This document shows positions 1-8,942 of a stretch of DNA of 64,000 nt, in pieces (positions within the stretch are counted from its first letter, which is position 1; each line of letters opens with the position of its first letter). The stretch is taken from contig NZ_JASBRB010000002.1 of NCBI RefSeq assembly GCF_029960665.1, forward strand, positions 248,001 through 312,000, given 5' to 3'. A model generated the notes under the pieces. It had not been told where the DNA came from. It saw only the letters and a list, made by a program, of their open reading frames with translations, and searched no databases. Origin of the DNA: Pseudarthrobacter sp. AL07. Lineage in GTDB: Bacteria; Actinomycetota; Actinomycetes; Actinomycetales; Micrococcaceae. The position numbers and the translations under genes are program-made.

Positions 1-1385
1 GCAGTTGCGGCAGCGCGGATCTTGCCGTCCGCGGTGATGGCAGCGTAGGTGACCGTGGCCCGGTTCTCGAGGACGCCGAACACCAGGATCCGGTCACCGC
101 CCTGGGGCACGGGCACCACGTGCTGGCTTCCCAGCCGGACACCGGAGGCAGCCCAGGCCACGTCCGAGGCTTTCTCCTTCGTGATGCCCCGCGTGACGCG
201 GGCTGCAGCCACAAAGGACACGTCCGAACTGGTGGACACCGTGTAGTGGCCGGGAGGGACACCCGCCAGCGAAATCTCGGTGACGGCCCCGGCTTTTGCC
301 GTGACCACACCGCCGCCTGGGAGGGCTTTCTGGCCGTCCCGGCCGAAGAGCTTAACCTCCACTACCGCGTCCGACGGTCCGGGCACCGTGATCGCCAGCG
401 CAGGCCCTGCATCGTTGTAGCCGCTGTTTCCCGTGAGGGCGGAGATCGCGCCGGCGTCCTGGATGTCTACCGCGGTCATGACCTGCCGTGCGGCGGGAGC
501 GGCCCCAGGAACGATGAAGTCAACGCCGCCGGGCGTAAGTCCCCGCAGGACACTCTGCTGGATGGCCGCGGCCACCGGGCCGCCTGCGCTCCGGACATGA
601 ACCGTGAGCTGGGCTTCACCCGGCGCCAAGCCGGCCAGGACTATTGAGCGGGTACCGCCCGGTGCGACCAGGAGACCCCTGCTGCCCGGGGCCTGGATCT
701 GGCCCTTGCTGCCGAAGAGCTCCAGGCTGACGGTGGAAGGGGTGCTTGAAGCGTTGCTGAGCACGAGGACGGAAGTGCGGCCCACAGTGGTGCTTGCGCC
801 CGAGAGCCAGAGATCGTTGGCGGGTGGCTGGCAGTTGGCAGCGGCCGACCCCTGCAGGTCACCGTCCGTGGCAGTGAATTTAACAACGCCGGCGGCGGAG
901 GGTTTCTGGCTGGCTTGGGCGTCGGCGCTCAGGAGGGTGGCGTCATCCACGCTATGCCCGGCGAGGACGCCGGCGGTCAGGTCCTGGGGACCTGTCCCCT
1001 GGCCGGGCTGGCTGCCGTCCCTGGCGATCTCGACGGCGGGCGTCCCGTCAAGCGCGGCGAGCCTGCTCCCGGGAAGAACCCCGCCGGGGGCGCTCAGGAC
1101 GGCGCCCGTGACGGCGCTCTTCGCCGTCGCGGATTCGGGGCTGAACTGGGGATCAGTGCCCGCCTCAGTCCCTTCGAGCAGGCGGGCCGGGCCGGCACAT
1201 ACCCCTGTGCTGGCCCCGGCAGGAACAGCTACCAGCACGGCCGGAATGCTGCGGCTGCCCGCCGGCTGCGGAGCCACCGACGCGGCAGCGAGCACCGCTC
1301 CGGCCGCGGCCACAATCCCCACAGCCGAGACCAGGCCTGCCAGCATCTGCTTGCGCGGGGTCCTGCGGGCGGCGTCCTTATGCAT
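1..1385 (-). CDS. DUF5719 family secreted or membrane-anchored protein (3' end outside window)
   Basis: The frame stays open from an ATG at 1385 to the window edge, so the C-terminus is missing. About 461 codons are visible. The ATG lies inside the end of the glycosyltransferase gene (8-base overlap) and follows an AAGGAA ribosome site, so the two are probably translationally coupled. Residues about 14-36 form one hydrophobic segment rich in Ala, Gly and Val, after a basic start (MHKDAARRTPRK). This suggests a signal anchor with the rest outside the cell. The family name comes from the usual neighbour of this glycosyltransferase in Arthrobacter. The molecular function is unknown. A link to envelope polysaccharide is inferred from context only. 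Confidence 0.7.
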   Translation of the reverse strand, partial: MHKDAARRTPRKQMLAGLVSAVGIVAAAGAVLAAASVAPQPAGSRSIPAVLVAVPAGASTGVCAGPARLLEGTEAGTDPQFSPESATAKSAVTGAVLSAPGGVLPGSRLAALDGTPAVEIARDGSQPGQGTGPQDLTAGVLAGHSVDDATLLSADAQASQKPSAAGVVKFTATDGDLQGSAAANCQPPANDLWLSGASTTVGRTSVLVLSNASSTPSTVSLELFGSKGQIQAPGSRGLLVAPGGTRSIVLAGLAPGEAQLTVHVRSAGGPVAAAIQQSVLRGLTPGGVDFIVPGAAPAARQVMTAVDIQDAGAISALTGNSGYNDAGPALAITVPGPSDAVVEVKLFGRDGQKALPGGGVVTAKAGAVTEISLAGVPPGHYTVSTSSDVSFVAAARVTRGITKEKASDVAWAASGVRLGSQHVVPVPQGGDRILVFGVLENRATVTYAAITADGKIRAAAT

Positions 1386-4300
1386 TCTGGTGTTCCTTAC
1401 GCAAAGATCCTTCGTCCCGCGACAGCCCGGTGTTGGGCCGGCGCGCGGGCATGGGAATGGCGAGCATTACAGTGAGTCCGATCACCGTGATCTGTGCGAG
1501 TCCGGACCAAAGGGCCCCGGGCGCTTCGTAGCGGATGTTCAGCTGTCCGGCGGAGGCCGGCAAGGTGAACGCCTGGGCCGAGCCGGACGTCGTTGCCGTG
1601 AGCCTCCGCCCGTCGAACCAGGCGCTCCATCCCGGGTCCGCCCGTTCAGCGAGCACCACCAGCCGCCCTTCCGGGCCCCCGGCGACGGCGGTGTCGACGT
1701 CGTCATACCTGGACGGTAAGAGCGCCACCGTGGCTCCTGCCCCGTCCACAATCCTGACGCGATGGCCGACATCGGCAGGCTGCAGCACAGGCTGGTTCAG
1801 CGGCGTAATCCGCCAAAGCCAGCCGACGTCCGTCTGGCCGACGGCAACAAGCCCCGGCACGGCGTCCATTCTGCTGGCCGTAAGCTGGGCGGCCGTATCT
1901 GCCGAGCGCAGCACCACGAACCCGACGCCCAGGCGCTCAAGCCCGGGCCGGGGATCCACACCCTGCCCGGCCACCAGGGTGGCCACGACGCTTCGGATGG
2001 ACGCCGTGACGTCGTCGTCATCCCTGATTGTCTCCTGGCCGGGTGCGCCGAGAATGTTCCGGGCTGCGGCGATGGCTGACATGCTGTCCAGCGTGGTCCC
2101 GGCGCCACGCATCAGGGCCGCGTCATAGATGCCGTTTTCCTGGGTGCTGATCAGCAGTGTGCGTGCCTGCTCCGGCCCGGTGCCCCGGTCGATGGCCGTG
2201 GCGGGAAGCGTCCGGGCACTGCCTGCCTCCACCAGGCGCGGCGTTCCCAGCGCAGGACCGGACGCCACTTCGGCGGGGCGGGCCGTGGCGGTGGAACGGA
2301 GCAGGTTCTGCGCCGACCACACCGCCATGCCGGCCAGCGGACCGGCCAGCAGCACCACCATGGCAAGCGCCGTCGCGGAGCGGAGCGCCACCGTGCGCCG
2401 AACACTGGGCGAGACTGCCCGGTCTGCGGCATCAAGCAACCGCTCGGCACCGATCAGGGCTGCTCCGACCAGGGCGAATCCGCCGGCCGAGACGGCCGGA
2501 CCGGTGAACGGTGTCACCAGGGTGTCCGCAGTGGCGCCGGTGGCAACGTGCCCGGCCAGCCAGCCACCGGCGAAGATCACCAGTGCCGCCACCCAGAGAA
2601 CACGTGCGGTCCTGCTGCGCTTACCCGGGAGGAACAGGGCGGCAACGGCCAGCAGCAGGACAGGAACGGCCAGCAGCAGTGCGAGCACGAGTGCCCACGG
2701 GATGGCCTGGCCACTGAAGAACGGAAGGCCTGACAATCCACCTTCGGCGGAGAAAAGCAGCGGCTGGCCCAGGAACTGCTGCCATAGCGGGGCCGCCTCA
2801 AATCCCAGCGGAACCCCGGGGTCTGCCAGCAATGCCCGCGGCCGGTCGATGACGGACAGGCCAAAAGGAATAAAGAGCGCCGCGCTGGGCAGCAGGGCCC
2901 ACCACACCGTGCGGCCACGACGGCCAAGCATCAGCCCGCAGAGCACGATAAGTACCGTGGCGGGAATCAGCAGTGAAGGAGCCGACGCGGTCACAACGCC
3001 CAGCACCAACCCCGCGGCGGCGGCGGCGGTCCAGGACGGCATGCCGTTGATCCCCGGCCGTGCAGGCGGTTTTTCAGTGAATCGCCGGTCTTCCGGGGAC
3101 GGGACAATAAAACGTCCGTGGCCCACGGCCGACCCAGTGGCGCGCAAGAGCGCCAGAACCAGCAGTGGAATCATGATGTGGGCCACCAGGGCGCCCGCGC
3201 GGCCTTGGTTCAGCGCTATTTGCAAGGCTGGAGCGGCCGCCCAGAAGAGTGCGGCAACGAGTCGGAAGCGGCGCCGAATGGTCAGGCCACCGGCCGCAAA
3301 CCACGCCGTCAGACCGGCCAGCGGAGCGGCGAGCAGCAGGAGCCACGCCATGGCCGCGTTGGCATCTCCCCCACCGAGCAGGCCAAGGATCCACAGCACA
3401 TAGTCGAAAGGGTCTCCCCTGCCCGGAAGCCCTGCTCCCAGGCTGATCCACCAGCTGGATGCGTGGTGCCAGACTTCGCCAAGGGTGGAGGACACCGGAA
3501 TGACGCCTCCACCTGAGACGGCTTCGGCCCGGAACAGCCCGCTGAGCGCCGTGAGGGAAGCCACGGACGCGATAAGCACGGCAGCCAGGGCACCGGCGCC
3601 CACCCAACCCCGTTCGCTGGTGGTCAGCGCAGCGAAGTCATCTGCTGCGTCCCCTGTTGGCTGGTCCGCCATGGGGTCATGGACCAGGCCGTCGGCCGGG
3701 GAGTTGTCGGCGCCCAGGGCCTCCATAAGGGAGCGGCGGTGGTTCCAGACTTCACGCCGCGGCGTCTGCAGCTTTTTGATGACCGACCGCCGGATCCGCC
3801 GGCTGCTGGACGCCGTCCTGCGTGCCTTGGCGACGGCGCCCGGCCGGGCCAGGGCAGCGAACGTGGCCACCAGCTGGGAGAAACCATGCCCGGGATCCTT
3901 GACAGCAATGCTCAGCACGAGTTTGAAAAGGCTGCCCAGCAGCGCCCCGGCCGCATGGACAGGCACCTTCCAGAGCGGTGCATGCTTGAGGCGCAGATGG
4001 ACCTGGGCCTTCCGCGCCGCGGCGGCGTTTCCCTGGGCATGGGGCCGATGGGCTACGTGGAACATCCGCGCAGTGGGAACCACCACCACGCGGTGCCCGG
4101 CAAGGCGGTTGCGCCAGCAGAAGTCGACGTCGTCGCCGGTGCCGGGCAGTGCGGGGTCGAACCCTTTCAGGAGCTCCCAAATGTCCCTGCGGACCAGCAT
4201 GCCGGCCGAGTTCACAGCAAAGGTGTCAGTGCGGCCGTTGTACTGGCCCTGGTCCAGTTCGTCGGCATCGATCAGGGTAAGCCGCTCGGCCCAGCGGCTG

Positions 4301-4710
4301 GTGGAGAGTCCGACGTCGATCAGCCGGCGTTCGGTGTGCCAGTCCAGTTGCTTGCAGCCAGCCACTGTCACGGACGGTGCGCGTTCCACGGCGCTGAGGA
4401 GTTCAGCCAACGCCTCCGGCGCCGGGGCCGCATCGTCGTGAATCAGCCAGATCCACTCTGTGGCGGCTCGCTGGGGCTGGCCTTCCAAGGGCGCGTGGGT
4501 GTCGAGTCCGGCACGTACCGCGCCGCCCATGCCGCTCTTGCCGTGCGGGAAAGTGCTCACATTGGTTGCGCCGAAGGCCCGCTCCAGGAGGACAGCGGAG
4601 TCGTCTCTCGATCCCGTGTCCACTCCGATATGGGCATCCGCGGGCCGGGTCTGGTCCGCGAGGGCAGCCAGGGTTTTGGGGAGATAGGCACTGCCGTTGT
4701 GGGACACCAC
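1378..4710 (-). CDS. Large membrane family-2 glycosyltransferase
   Basis: The product is 1110 residues. The N-terminal third is a GT-A fold glycosyltransferase: SHNG start of the nucleotide-binding strand, IHDDAAP as the DxD-like metal and sugar-nucleotide site, and GTGDDVDFCWR as the acceptor/catalytic segment near residue 190. After about residue 370 come many hydrophobic segments, then a C-terminal extracellular-looking domain and a last membrane span. It probably transfers sugars to an envelope glycan at the membrane. The start is uncertain. GTG at 4710 is the first canonical start after an in-frame stop, but it truncates the usual first beta strand, whose residues VTAVV read on upstream. 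An ATT at 4740, touching the whiB2 stop, is a possible rare start. Confidence 0.85.
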   Translation of the reverse strand: MVSHNGSAYLPKTLAALADQTRPADAHIGVDTGSRDDSAVLLERAFGATNVSTFPHGKSGMGGAVRAGLDTHAPLEGQPQRAATEWIWLIHDDAAPAPEALAELLSAVERAPSVTVAGCKQLDWHTERRLIDVGLSTSRWAERLTLIDADELDQGQYNGRTDTFAVNSAGMLVRRDIWELLKGFDPALPGTGDDVDFCWRNRLAGHRVVVVPTARMFHVAHRPHAQGNAAAARKAQVHLRLKHAPLWKVPVHAAGALLGSLFKLVLSIAVKDPGHGFSQLVATFAALARPGAVAKARRTASSSRRIRRSVIKKLQTPRREVWNHRRSLMEALGADNSPADGLVHDPMADQPTGDAADDFAALTTSERGWVGAGALAAVLIASVASLTALSGLFRAEAVSGGGVIPVSSTLGEVWHHASSWWISLGAGLPGRGDPFDYVLWILGLLGGGDANAAMAWLLLLAAPLAGLTAWFAAGGLTIRRRFRLVAALFWAAAPALQIALNQGRAGALVAHIMIPLLVLALLRATGSAVGHGRFIVPSPEDRRFTEKPPARPGINGMPSWTAAAAAGLVLGVVTASAPSLLIPATVLIVLCGLMLGRRGRTVWWALLPSAALFIPFGLSVIDRPRALLADPGVPLGFEAAPLWQQFLGQPLLFSAEGGLSGLPFFSGQAIPWALVLALLLAVPVLLLAVAALFLPGKRSRTARVLWVAALVIFAGGWLAGHVATGATADTLVTPFTGPAVSAGGFALVGAALIGAERLLDAADRAVSPSVRRTVALRSATALAMVVLLAGPLAGMAVWSAQNLLRSTATARPAEVASGPALGTPRLVEAGSARTLPATAIDRGTGPEQARTLLISTQENGIYDAALMRGAGTTLDSMSAIAAARNILGAPGQETIRDDDDVTASIRSVVATLVAGQGVDPRPGLERLGVGFVVLRSADTAAQLTASRMDAVPGLVAVGQTDVGWLWRITPLNQPVLQPADVGHRVRIVDGAGATVALLPSRYDDVDTAVAGGPEGRLVVLAERADPGWSAWFDGRRLTATTSGSAQAFTLPASAGQLNIRYEAPGALWSGLAQITVIGLTVMLAIPMPARRPNTGLSRDEGSLRKEHQNA

Positions 4711-4739
4711 AACGGCAGTGACGTGTACTTCCTGAAGAA

Positions 4740-5282
4740 TTAGATTGCTCGCTTCCTTAGCCGCCGGCGCTCACGCTCGGAAAGGCCACCCCAAATGCCA
4801 AACCGTTCGTCGTTAGCCAGCGCGTATTCCAGGCACTGCGACCGCACATTGCATGCACCGCAGACCTTCTTGGCGTCGCGCGTGGATCCGCCCTTCTCCG
4901 GGAAGAAGGCCTCCGGATCCGTTTGCGCGCACAATGCATCAGTCTGCCAGCCGAGTTCGCCTTCGTCGTCGAAGTCCTGCCGGAATGGCAGTCCGATCCA
5001 CACCGGCTGGGTGCTTGCCCCCTGTGCCGGGGTGCGCAGTTCCATGGGCGGGTCCAGGTCGTCATCGTCCTGGTCGTGTCCGCCGTCAAGCAGTGCTTCG
5101 TGCGCCGCCAGGAGGGCCGTAGCCTGGTCCCGGGGCGAGTCTTTGGTGTTGCGGTTGTAGCGGTCCGCCGCGTCAGGATCGGCAGGATCCACATACCAGT
5201 CGCTCGGTACCCCCCGTGCGCGGTATTTAGCCGTTGCCTGGCCGGCGACGGCATCTTCATGGATACGCTCTGCTAGCCCCAC
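4740..5282 (-). CDS. whiB2: WhiB-family iron-sulfur regulator, WhiB2-like
   Basis: This is a 180-residue WhiB protein that would carry a redox-sensitive [4Fe-4S] cluster and act as a sigma-factor-associated transcription regulator. The cluster cysteines are Cys118, Cys141, Cys144 and Cys150 (C-x22-C-x2-C-x5-C), followed by the turn GIWGG and a basic tail RERRRLRKR. An unusually long acidic N-terminal region includes DQDDDD. The GTG start at 5282 has a strong AGGAGG site just upstream. WhiB2/WhmD proteins are essential septation regulators in mycobacteria. The assignment to WhiB2 rests on synteny with the Rv3255c-Rv3277 region and is an inference. The stop lies 30 bases before the glycosyltransferase start. 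Confidence 0.88.
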   Translation of the reverse strand: MGLAERIHEDAVAGQATAKYRARGVPSDWYVDPADPDAADRYNRNTKDSPRDQATALLAAHEALLDGGHDQDDDDLDPPMELRTPAQGASTQPVWIGLPFRQDFDDEGELGWQTDALCAQTDPEAFFPEKGGSTRDAKKVCGACNVRSQCLEYALANDERFGIWGGLSERERRRLRKRAI

Positions 5283-5370
5283 GGCGACCCTCCTGAAAGT
5301 TGCAGTCCCTGCCTGGATTCTTAGACACTCGGTTGTGTGCCTGAATTTATGCAGCGACTTTCGATATCTA

Positions 5371-5386
5371 ATTACACGTGTGTAAC
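5371..5386. promoter_or_regulatory. Inverted repeat upstream of whiB2, GlnR-box-like
   Basis: TTACAC and GTGTAA form perfect arms around GT (5372-5385). Read on the minus strand it is GTTAC-N6-GTAAT, one base from the actinobacterial GlnR pattern GTnAC-N6-GnAAC. It lies about 90 bases upstream of the whiB2 start. The palindrome is seen directly. The regulator is a guess. Confidence 0.35.
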
Positions 5387-5588
5387 TAGTGGGGAGTCAA
5401 GCTGTGGACGGGATAATAATCAACTTTCCGGGCCAAATGCTGGCACGCCACGCCCGGGAGTTTTCCGAAGGCCCGGCGCGTCAAAGGCCTGACGGCCTGC
5501 ATCGGCACGCCAAGTGAACGGGTTCCGCTGAATAGCGGTCGAAAATACAGGCGCAGTCCGAATAAGACAAATAAGATGACAAACTTGC

Positions 5589-5604
5589 TGTGAGTAACAT
5601 CACA
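5589..5604. promoter_or_regulatory. Perfect Crp/GlxR-type palindrome
   Basis: The 16-mer TGTGA-GTAACA-TCACA matches all ten fixed positions of the Crp consensus TGTGA-N6-TCACA. It lies 91 bases upstream of the TIGR03089 start and about 310 upstream of whiB2. A cAMP-responsive Crp/GlxR regulator is the natural candidate. Which gene it controls is not decided by sequence. Confidence 0.6.
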
Positions 5605-5694
5605 GCGCGGCTGGGCCCTCCTGCGCTCTTGAGGGACTCCGCGCGGGGCATCCCCGCCAGGGACGCCCTACAGCGTCCGTGACAAGATAAAGCC

Positions 5695-6393
5695 ATGAGT
5701 ATCCCGGCGATAGATCTGATGACCACCCTGCGTTCCGGCCACGCCACGTCGCCCCGCCTTACCTGGTACGGCCCGGACTCCGAACGCGTGGAACTCTCCG
5801 GCCGCGTGTTGGACAATTGGGTGGCAAAAACCAGCAATCTGTTGCAGGACGAACTCGACGCAGAACCCGGTATGCGGCTGAGCCTTGATTTGCCAGCTCA
5901 CTGGAAGTCAATGATCTGGGCGCTGGCCGCCTGGCAGTTGGGCATGGAAACAGTGCTCGACGGCGGGGCATCGGAACTCCTCGTCACCGACCGGCCCGGA
6001 ACCGTTGGGGCAAAGTACGACGCCGTCATAGCCGTCGCGCTGCCTGCGCTGGCGATGCGGTGGCCGGGTGAGCTGCCTGCCGGAGTCCTCGACTACGCCG
6101 CCGAGGTGCGCTCCCACGGTGACGTCTTCATGGCGCACACGGATCCGTCGGGCGCCGCCTACGCCATTCGGGCAGGAGCAGGCCAGCAGCACATCCACGA
6201 AGAACTGATCTCTGGCTTTGCGGCCTCGCATGAGGAAGGCGTCAGGCTCCTGGTCCCCGCTGCCGAAGGTCTGGAACCGGCGCTCGCGAACTCGCTCGGC
6301 GCGTGGCACAGCGGCGGCTCAGTGGTGCTGGCGCACCCCGATGTGGAGCTCACGGACAAGCTGCTGGCCGCGGAACGCATCCACGGCAAATAG
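5695..6393 (+). CDS. TIGR03089 family protein
   Basis: This 232-residue protein is of the conserved actinobacterial TIGR03089 type (Rv3268-like). It looks like a fragment of the N-terminal half of an acyl-CoA synthetase (AMP-binding) fold, with segments such as LTWYGPDSERVELSG near the start and a late GGSVVLAHPD strand. No ATP-binding signature or catalytic motif is visible, so it is not expected to be an active adenylating enzyme. In M. tuberculosis it sits beside an LCP gene and close to whiB2, the same company as here. The ATG at 5695 was chosen because it begins the conserved sequence. No strong ribosome site precedes it. Function unknown. Confidence 0.8.
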   Translation: MSIPAIDLMTTLRSGHATSPRLTWYGPDSERVELSGRVLDNWVAKTSNLLQDELDAEPGMRLSLDLPAHWKSMIWALAAWQLGMETVLDGGASELLVTDRPGTVGAKYDAVIAVALPALAMRWPGELPAGVLDYAAEVRSHGDVFMAHTDPSGAAYAIRAGAGQQHIHEELISGFAASHEEGVRLLVPAAEGLEPALANSLGAWHSGGSVVLAHPDVELTDKLLAAERIHGK

Positions 6394-6420
6394 CCGCCTG
6401 CGTCACGGGTGCCGGCTGTG

Positions 6421-6987
6421 TCAGGGCTGCCGGCTGCTTTCCGGCGAGTCCCCGTCCGGCTGTTCACCCCGCAGGGCGGCGGCCTTCTCCTGATGATGAC
6501 GCTCGATGAGCTCGTGGTCGTGCGAGAACTCCGGCTCCTGGTCCAGTTCTTCGTTGAAGACCCAGAACCGGTAAGCGAAGAAGCGGAAAATGGTGCCCAG
6601 GACCAGGCCCACCACGCTGCCGGCAATAAAGAGCGAGGGTTTGTCGTTCAGGTCCAGGATGTACTTCGCGAACCAGACGCAGCCTGAAGCGATCAGGAGT
6701 CCTACCAGGTTCATGATGGCGAAGAGCCCGGCCTCGCGGGCCACATTGGCCTGCTTGCGGTGGCGGAACGTCCAGTAGCGGTTGGCAACCCACGAGAAGA
6801 CGCTGGCCACGATGGTTGCCACGGCCTTGGCCCAGACCTCGCTGCCGTGCATCGGACCGGTGAACAGCCAAATGAAGATTGCTGAGTCAATGACGAACGC
6901 CACACCGCCTACGGCACCGAACTTGGCTACTTCACGCCAAAATAGCGAGGCGAGCCCCCGGATACGATCTGAAAGTGCGCTAAACAT
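6421..6987 (-). CDS. GtrA family membrane protein
   Basis: This is a 188-residue protein with four predicted membrane segments, the GtrA/DPMS hallmark, including FGAVGGVAFVIDSAIFIWL near the N-terminus and an NRYWTFRHR motif after the second span. GtrA proteins help move or present polyprenyl-linked sugars during envelope glycan modification. The cytosolic tail is charged and His/Glu-rich (EFSHDHELIERHH). The ATG at 6987 was preferred over a longer frame to 7158 because GGAGGG lies four bases before it. It converges with the TIGR03089 gene and is divergent from purK, as in Rv3277 and its purK neighbour. Confidence 0.88.
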   Translation of the reverse strand: MFSALSDRIRGLASLFWREVAKFGAVGGVAFVIDSAIFIWLFTGPMHGSEVWAKAVATIVASVFSWVANRYWTFRHRKQANVAREAGLFAIMNLVGLLIASGCVWFAKYILDLNDKPSLFIAGSVVGLVLGTIFRFFAYRFWVFNEELDQEPEFSHDHELIERHHQEKAAALRGEQPDGDSPESSRQP

Positions 6988-7160
6988 GACCCTCCATGGC
7001 CGTCCGTTCAATGGGCCACACGGCCGGAGGTCCATTTTAGACCCGAAAACAGTGAACCGGCCCCCCGCAGAGTGCAGAGTGGTGACGAAAATACCCGAAA
7101 TGCGGGCCCCTCGGCGTCCCAAAGCCCGGATCCGGTGAGCTTTTCTGTAGGCTGGCACAT

Positions 7161-8357
7161 GTGACTTTTCCAGTAATCGGCGTTGTTGGCGGCGGCCAAC
7201 TCGCGCGCATGATGGCCCCGGCCGCTACCGCCCTTGGCTTTGAACTCCGCGTCCTGGCTGAGGCGGAGGACGTTTCAGCCGTTTCAGCCGTATCCACGTC
7301 ACCGATAGGTGACTACAAGGACCTCCAGACACTCCTCGACTTCGCGGACGGCCTGGATGTCATGACGTTCGACCACGAACACGTTCCCACGGACCACCTC
7401 CGGGCGCTTTTGGCCGCCGGAGTCAATGTCCAGCCCGGTCCGGACGCCCTCGTTAATGCCCAGGACAAACTCGTGATGCGGGCTGCCATCGACAGCCTGG
7501 GTCTCCCAAACCCCACGTGGGCTGCCGTGGCTGACGTCGCCGCGCTCGTGGATTTCGGCAACGAAACCGGTTGGCCCGTTGTCCTCAAGATGCCCCGCGG
7601 CGGCTACGACGGCAAGGGCGTGCGGATCATCGATTCCGCCGACGCCGCCGGAGAGGCTGGTCCGTGGTTCGAGGCCATGAGCCCGCTCCTCGCCGAAGCC
7701 AAGGTTGAGTTCAGCCGCGAATTGTCCGCACTGGTGGCCCGGACACCGGGCGGCGAAGCGAGGGCGTGGCCGGTGGTGCATACCATCCAGGTGGATGGTG
7801 TCTGCGACGAAGTCATTGCCCCTGCCCTGGACATCCCCCTCGAAGTCGCCGCGGCCGCGGAAGACGCGGCGCTGCGCGTCGCCTCGGAACTGGGCGTCAC
7901 CGGAGTGATGGCGGCGGAACTCTTTGAAACGCCGGGCTCCGGCGTCGGCTTTCTGATCAACGAACTCGCCATGCGGCCCCATAACACCGGCCACTGGACC
8001 CAGGACGGTTCCGTTACCAGCCAGTTTGAGCAGCACCTGCGGGCGGTCCTGGACTTGCCGTTGGGTGCCACCGATATTCTGGGCCCGGTAGTGGTCATGA
8101 AGAACTTCCTCGGCGGCGCCAACCAGGACCTGTTTTCCGCCTACCCTGCCGCCCTTGCCAGCGAGCCGGCCGCCAAGGTCCACTGCTACGGCAAGTTCGT
8201 GCGTCCGGGACGCAAGATTGGCCATGTCAACCTGGTGGGGACCTCCACCGATGATGTGGACTCGGTCCGGCAACGCGCAACCCGGGTGGCGGCCATCATC
8301 CGCGACGGCCGGGCTCCCAGCGAAGAATCAGCACGGATTTCCGAGGAGAACGCATGA
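7161..8357 (+). CDS. purK: N5-carboxyaminoimidazole ribonucleotide synthase
   Basis: PurK is the ATP-grasp enzyme that converts AIR, bicarbonate and ATP to N5-CAIR in de novo purine synthesis. The 398-residue length is normal. The N-terminal [12 protein letters not shown] is the Rossmann-like preATP-grasp signature. [11 protein letters not shown] near residue 150 is the ATP-binding loop, and [14 protein letters not shown] near residue 270 carries the metal and substrate residues. Translation starts at GTG 7161. The stop overlaps the purE start by four bases (ATGA), so the two are coupled and the product passes directly to PurE. Confidence 0.97.
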   Translation: MTFPVIGVVGGGQLARMMAPAATALGFELRVLAEAEDVSAVSAVSTSPIGDYKDLQTLLDFADGLDVMTFDHEHVPTDHLRALLAAGVNVQPGPDALVNAQDKLVMRAAIDSLGLPNPTWAAVADVAALVDFGNETGWPVVLKMPRGGYDGKGVRIIDSADAAGEAGPWFEAMSPLLAEAKVEFSRELSALVARTPGGEARAWPVVHTIQVDGVCDEVIAPALDIPLEVAAAAEDAALRVASELGVTGVMAAELFETPGSGVGFLINELAMRPHNTGHWTQDGSVTSQFEQHLRAVLDLPLGATDILGPVVVMKNFLGGANQDLFSAYPAALASEPAAKVHCYGKFVRPGRKIGHVNLVGTSTDDVDSVRQRATRVAAIIRDGRAPSEESARISEENA

Positions 8358-8932
8358 CTACCGAAACCACCGCCGACACCGGCCTCCGTCCCATCGTTGG
8401 GCTGGTCATGGGCTCAGACTCGGATTGGCCGGTCATGGAAGCCGCCGCGGATGCACTGGCTGAGTTCGGCATCCCGTTCGAAGCCGATGTGGTCTCCGCT
8501 CACCGGATGCCCACCGAAATGATCCGGTACGGCCAGACCGCCCACAAGCGCGGCCTCCGGGTCATCATCGCCGGCGCCGGCGGAGCCGCCCACCTTCCAG
8601 GCATGCTGGCAAGCGTGACGCCCCTGCCCGTCATCGGCGTCCCGGTCCCACTGAAGACCCTGGACGGTATGGATTCCCTCCTCTCCATCGTGCAAATGCC
8701 GGCCGGCGTCCCCGTAGCCACAGTGTCCATTGCCGGTGCCCGGAACGCAGGCCTGCTCGCGGTCCGGATCCTCGCGTCGGGAACGGACCAGCTGGCAGCC
8801 TCGCTCCGCGCCGACCTCGTGGAGTTCGCCCAGGAACTCAACGACGCCGCCACCCGCAAGGGAGCCAACCTCAGACAAAAAGTCAGCGAAGTCTTCGCCG
8901 ACGGCAATGGTGTTCTCCGGGGCAGCCGTTAA
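8354..8932 (+). CDS. purE: N5-carboxyaminoimidazole ribonucleotide mutase
   Basis: PurE class I moves the carboxylate of N5-CAIR to carbon 4, giving CAIR. The 192-residue protein shows the canonical GSDSDWPVM loop and SAHRMP catalytic-histidine motif in the first 60 residues, then [10 protein letters not shown] in the active site. The presence of PurK fits the two-step bacterial route. It overlaps purK by four bases and is followed 10 bases later by the LCP gene, forming a purK-purE-lcp operon. Confidence 0.97.
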   Translation: MTTETTADTGLRPIVGLVMGSDSDWPVMEAAADALAEFGIPFEADVVSAHRMPTEMIRYGQTAHKRGLRVIIAGAGGAAHLPGMLASVTPLPVIGVPVPLKTLDGMDSLLSIVQMPAGVPVATVSIAGARNAGLLAVRILASGTDQLAASLRADLVEFAQELNDAATRKGANLRQKVSEVFADGNGVLRGSR

Positions 8933-8942
8933 GGAACCCGAC

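Larger units (their letters stand above)
5283..5694. other. 412-base divergent intergenic region between whiB2 and the TIGR03089 gene
   Basis: No convincing gene is present. The region is more AT-rich than its neighbours around 5340-5430 and 5520-5600, as expected for two divergent promoters. It holds a GlnR-like inverted repeat at 5371-5386 nearer whiB2 and a Crp-type palindrome at 5589-5604 nearer the TIGR03089 gene, both listed separately. No clear -35/-10 pair could be chosen for either direction. Confidence 0.7.

Noticed and set aside
2129..3403. Long + strand open frame of 424 codons within the glycosyltransferase gene
   Set aside because: It is a high-GC shadow frame rich in Pro, Arg, Ala and Ser without any domain, opposite a clear membrane glycosyltransferase.
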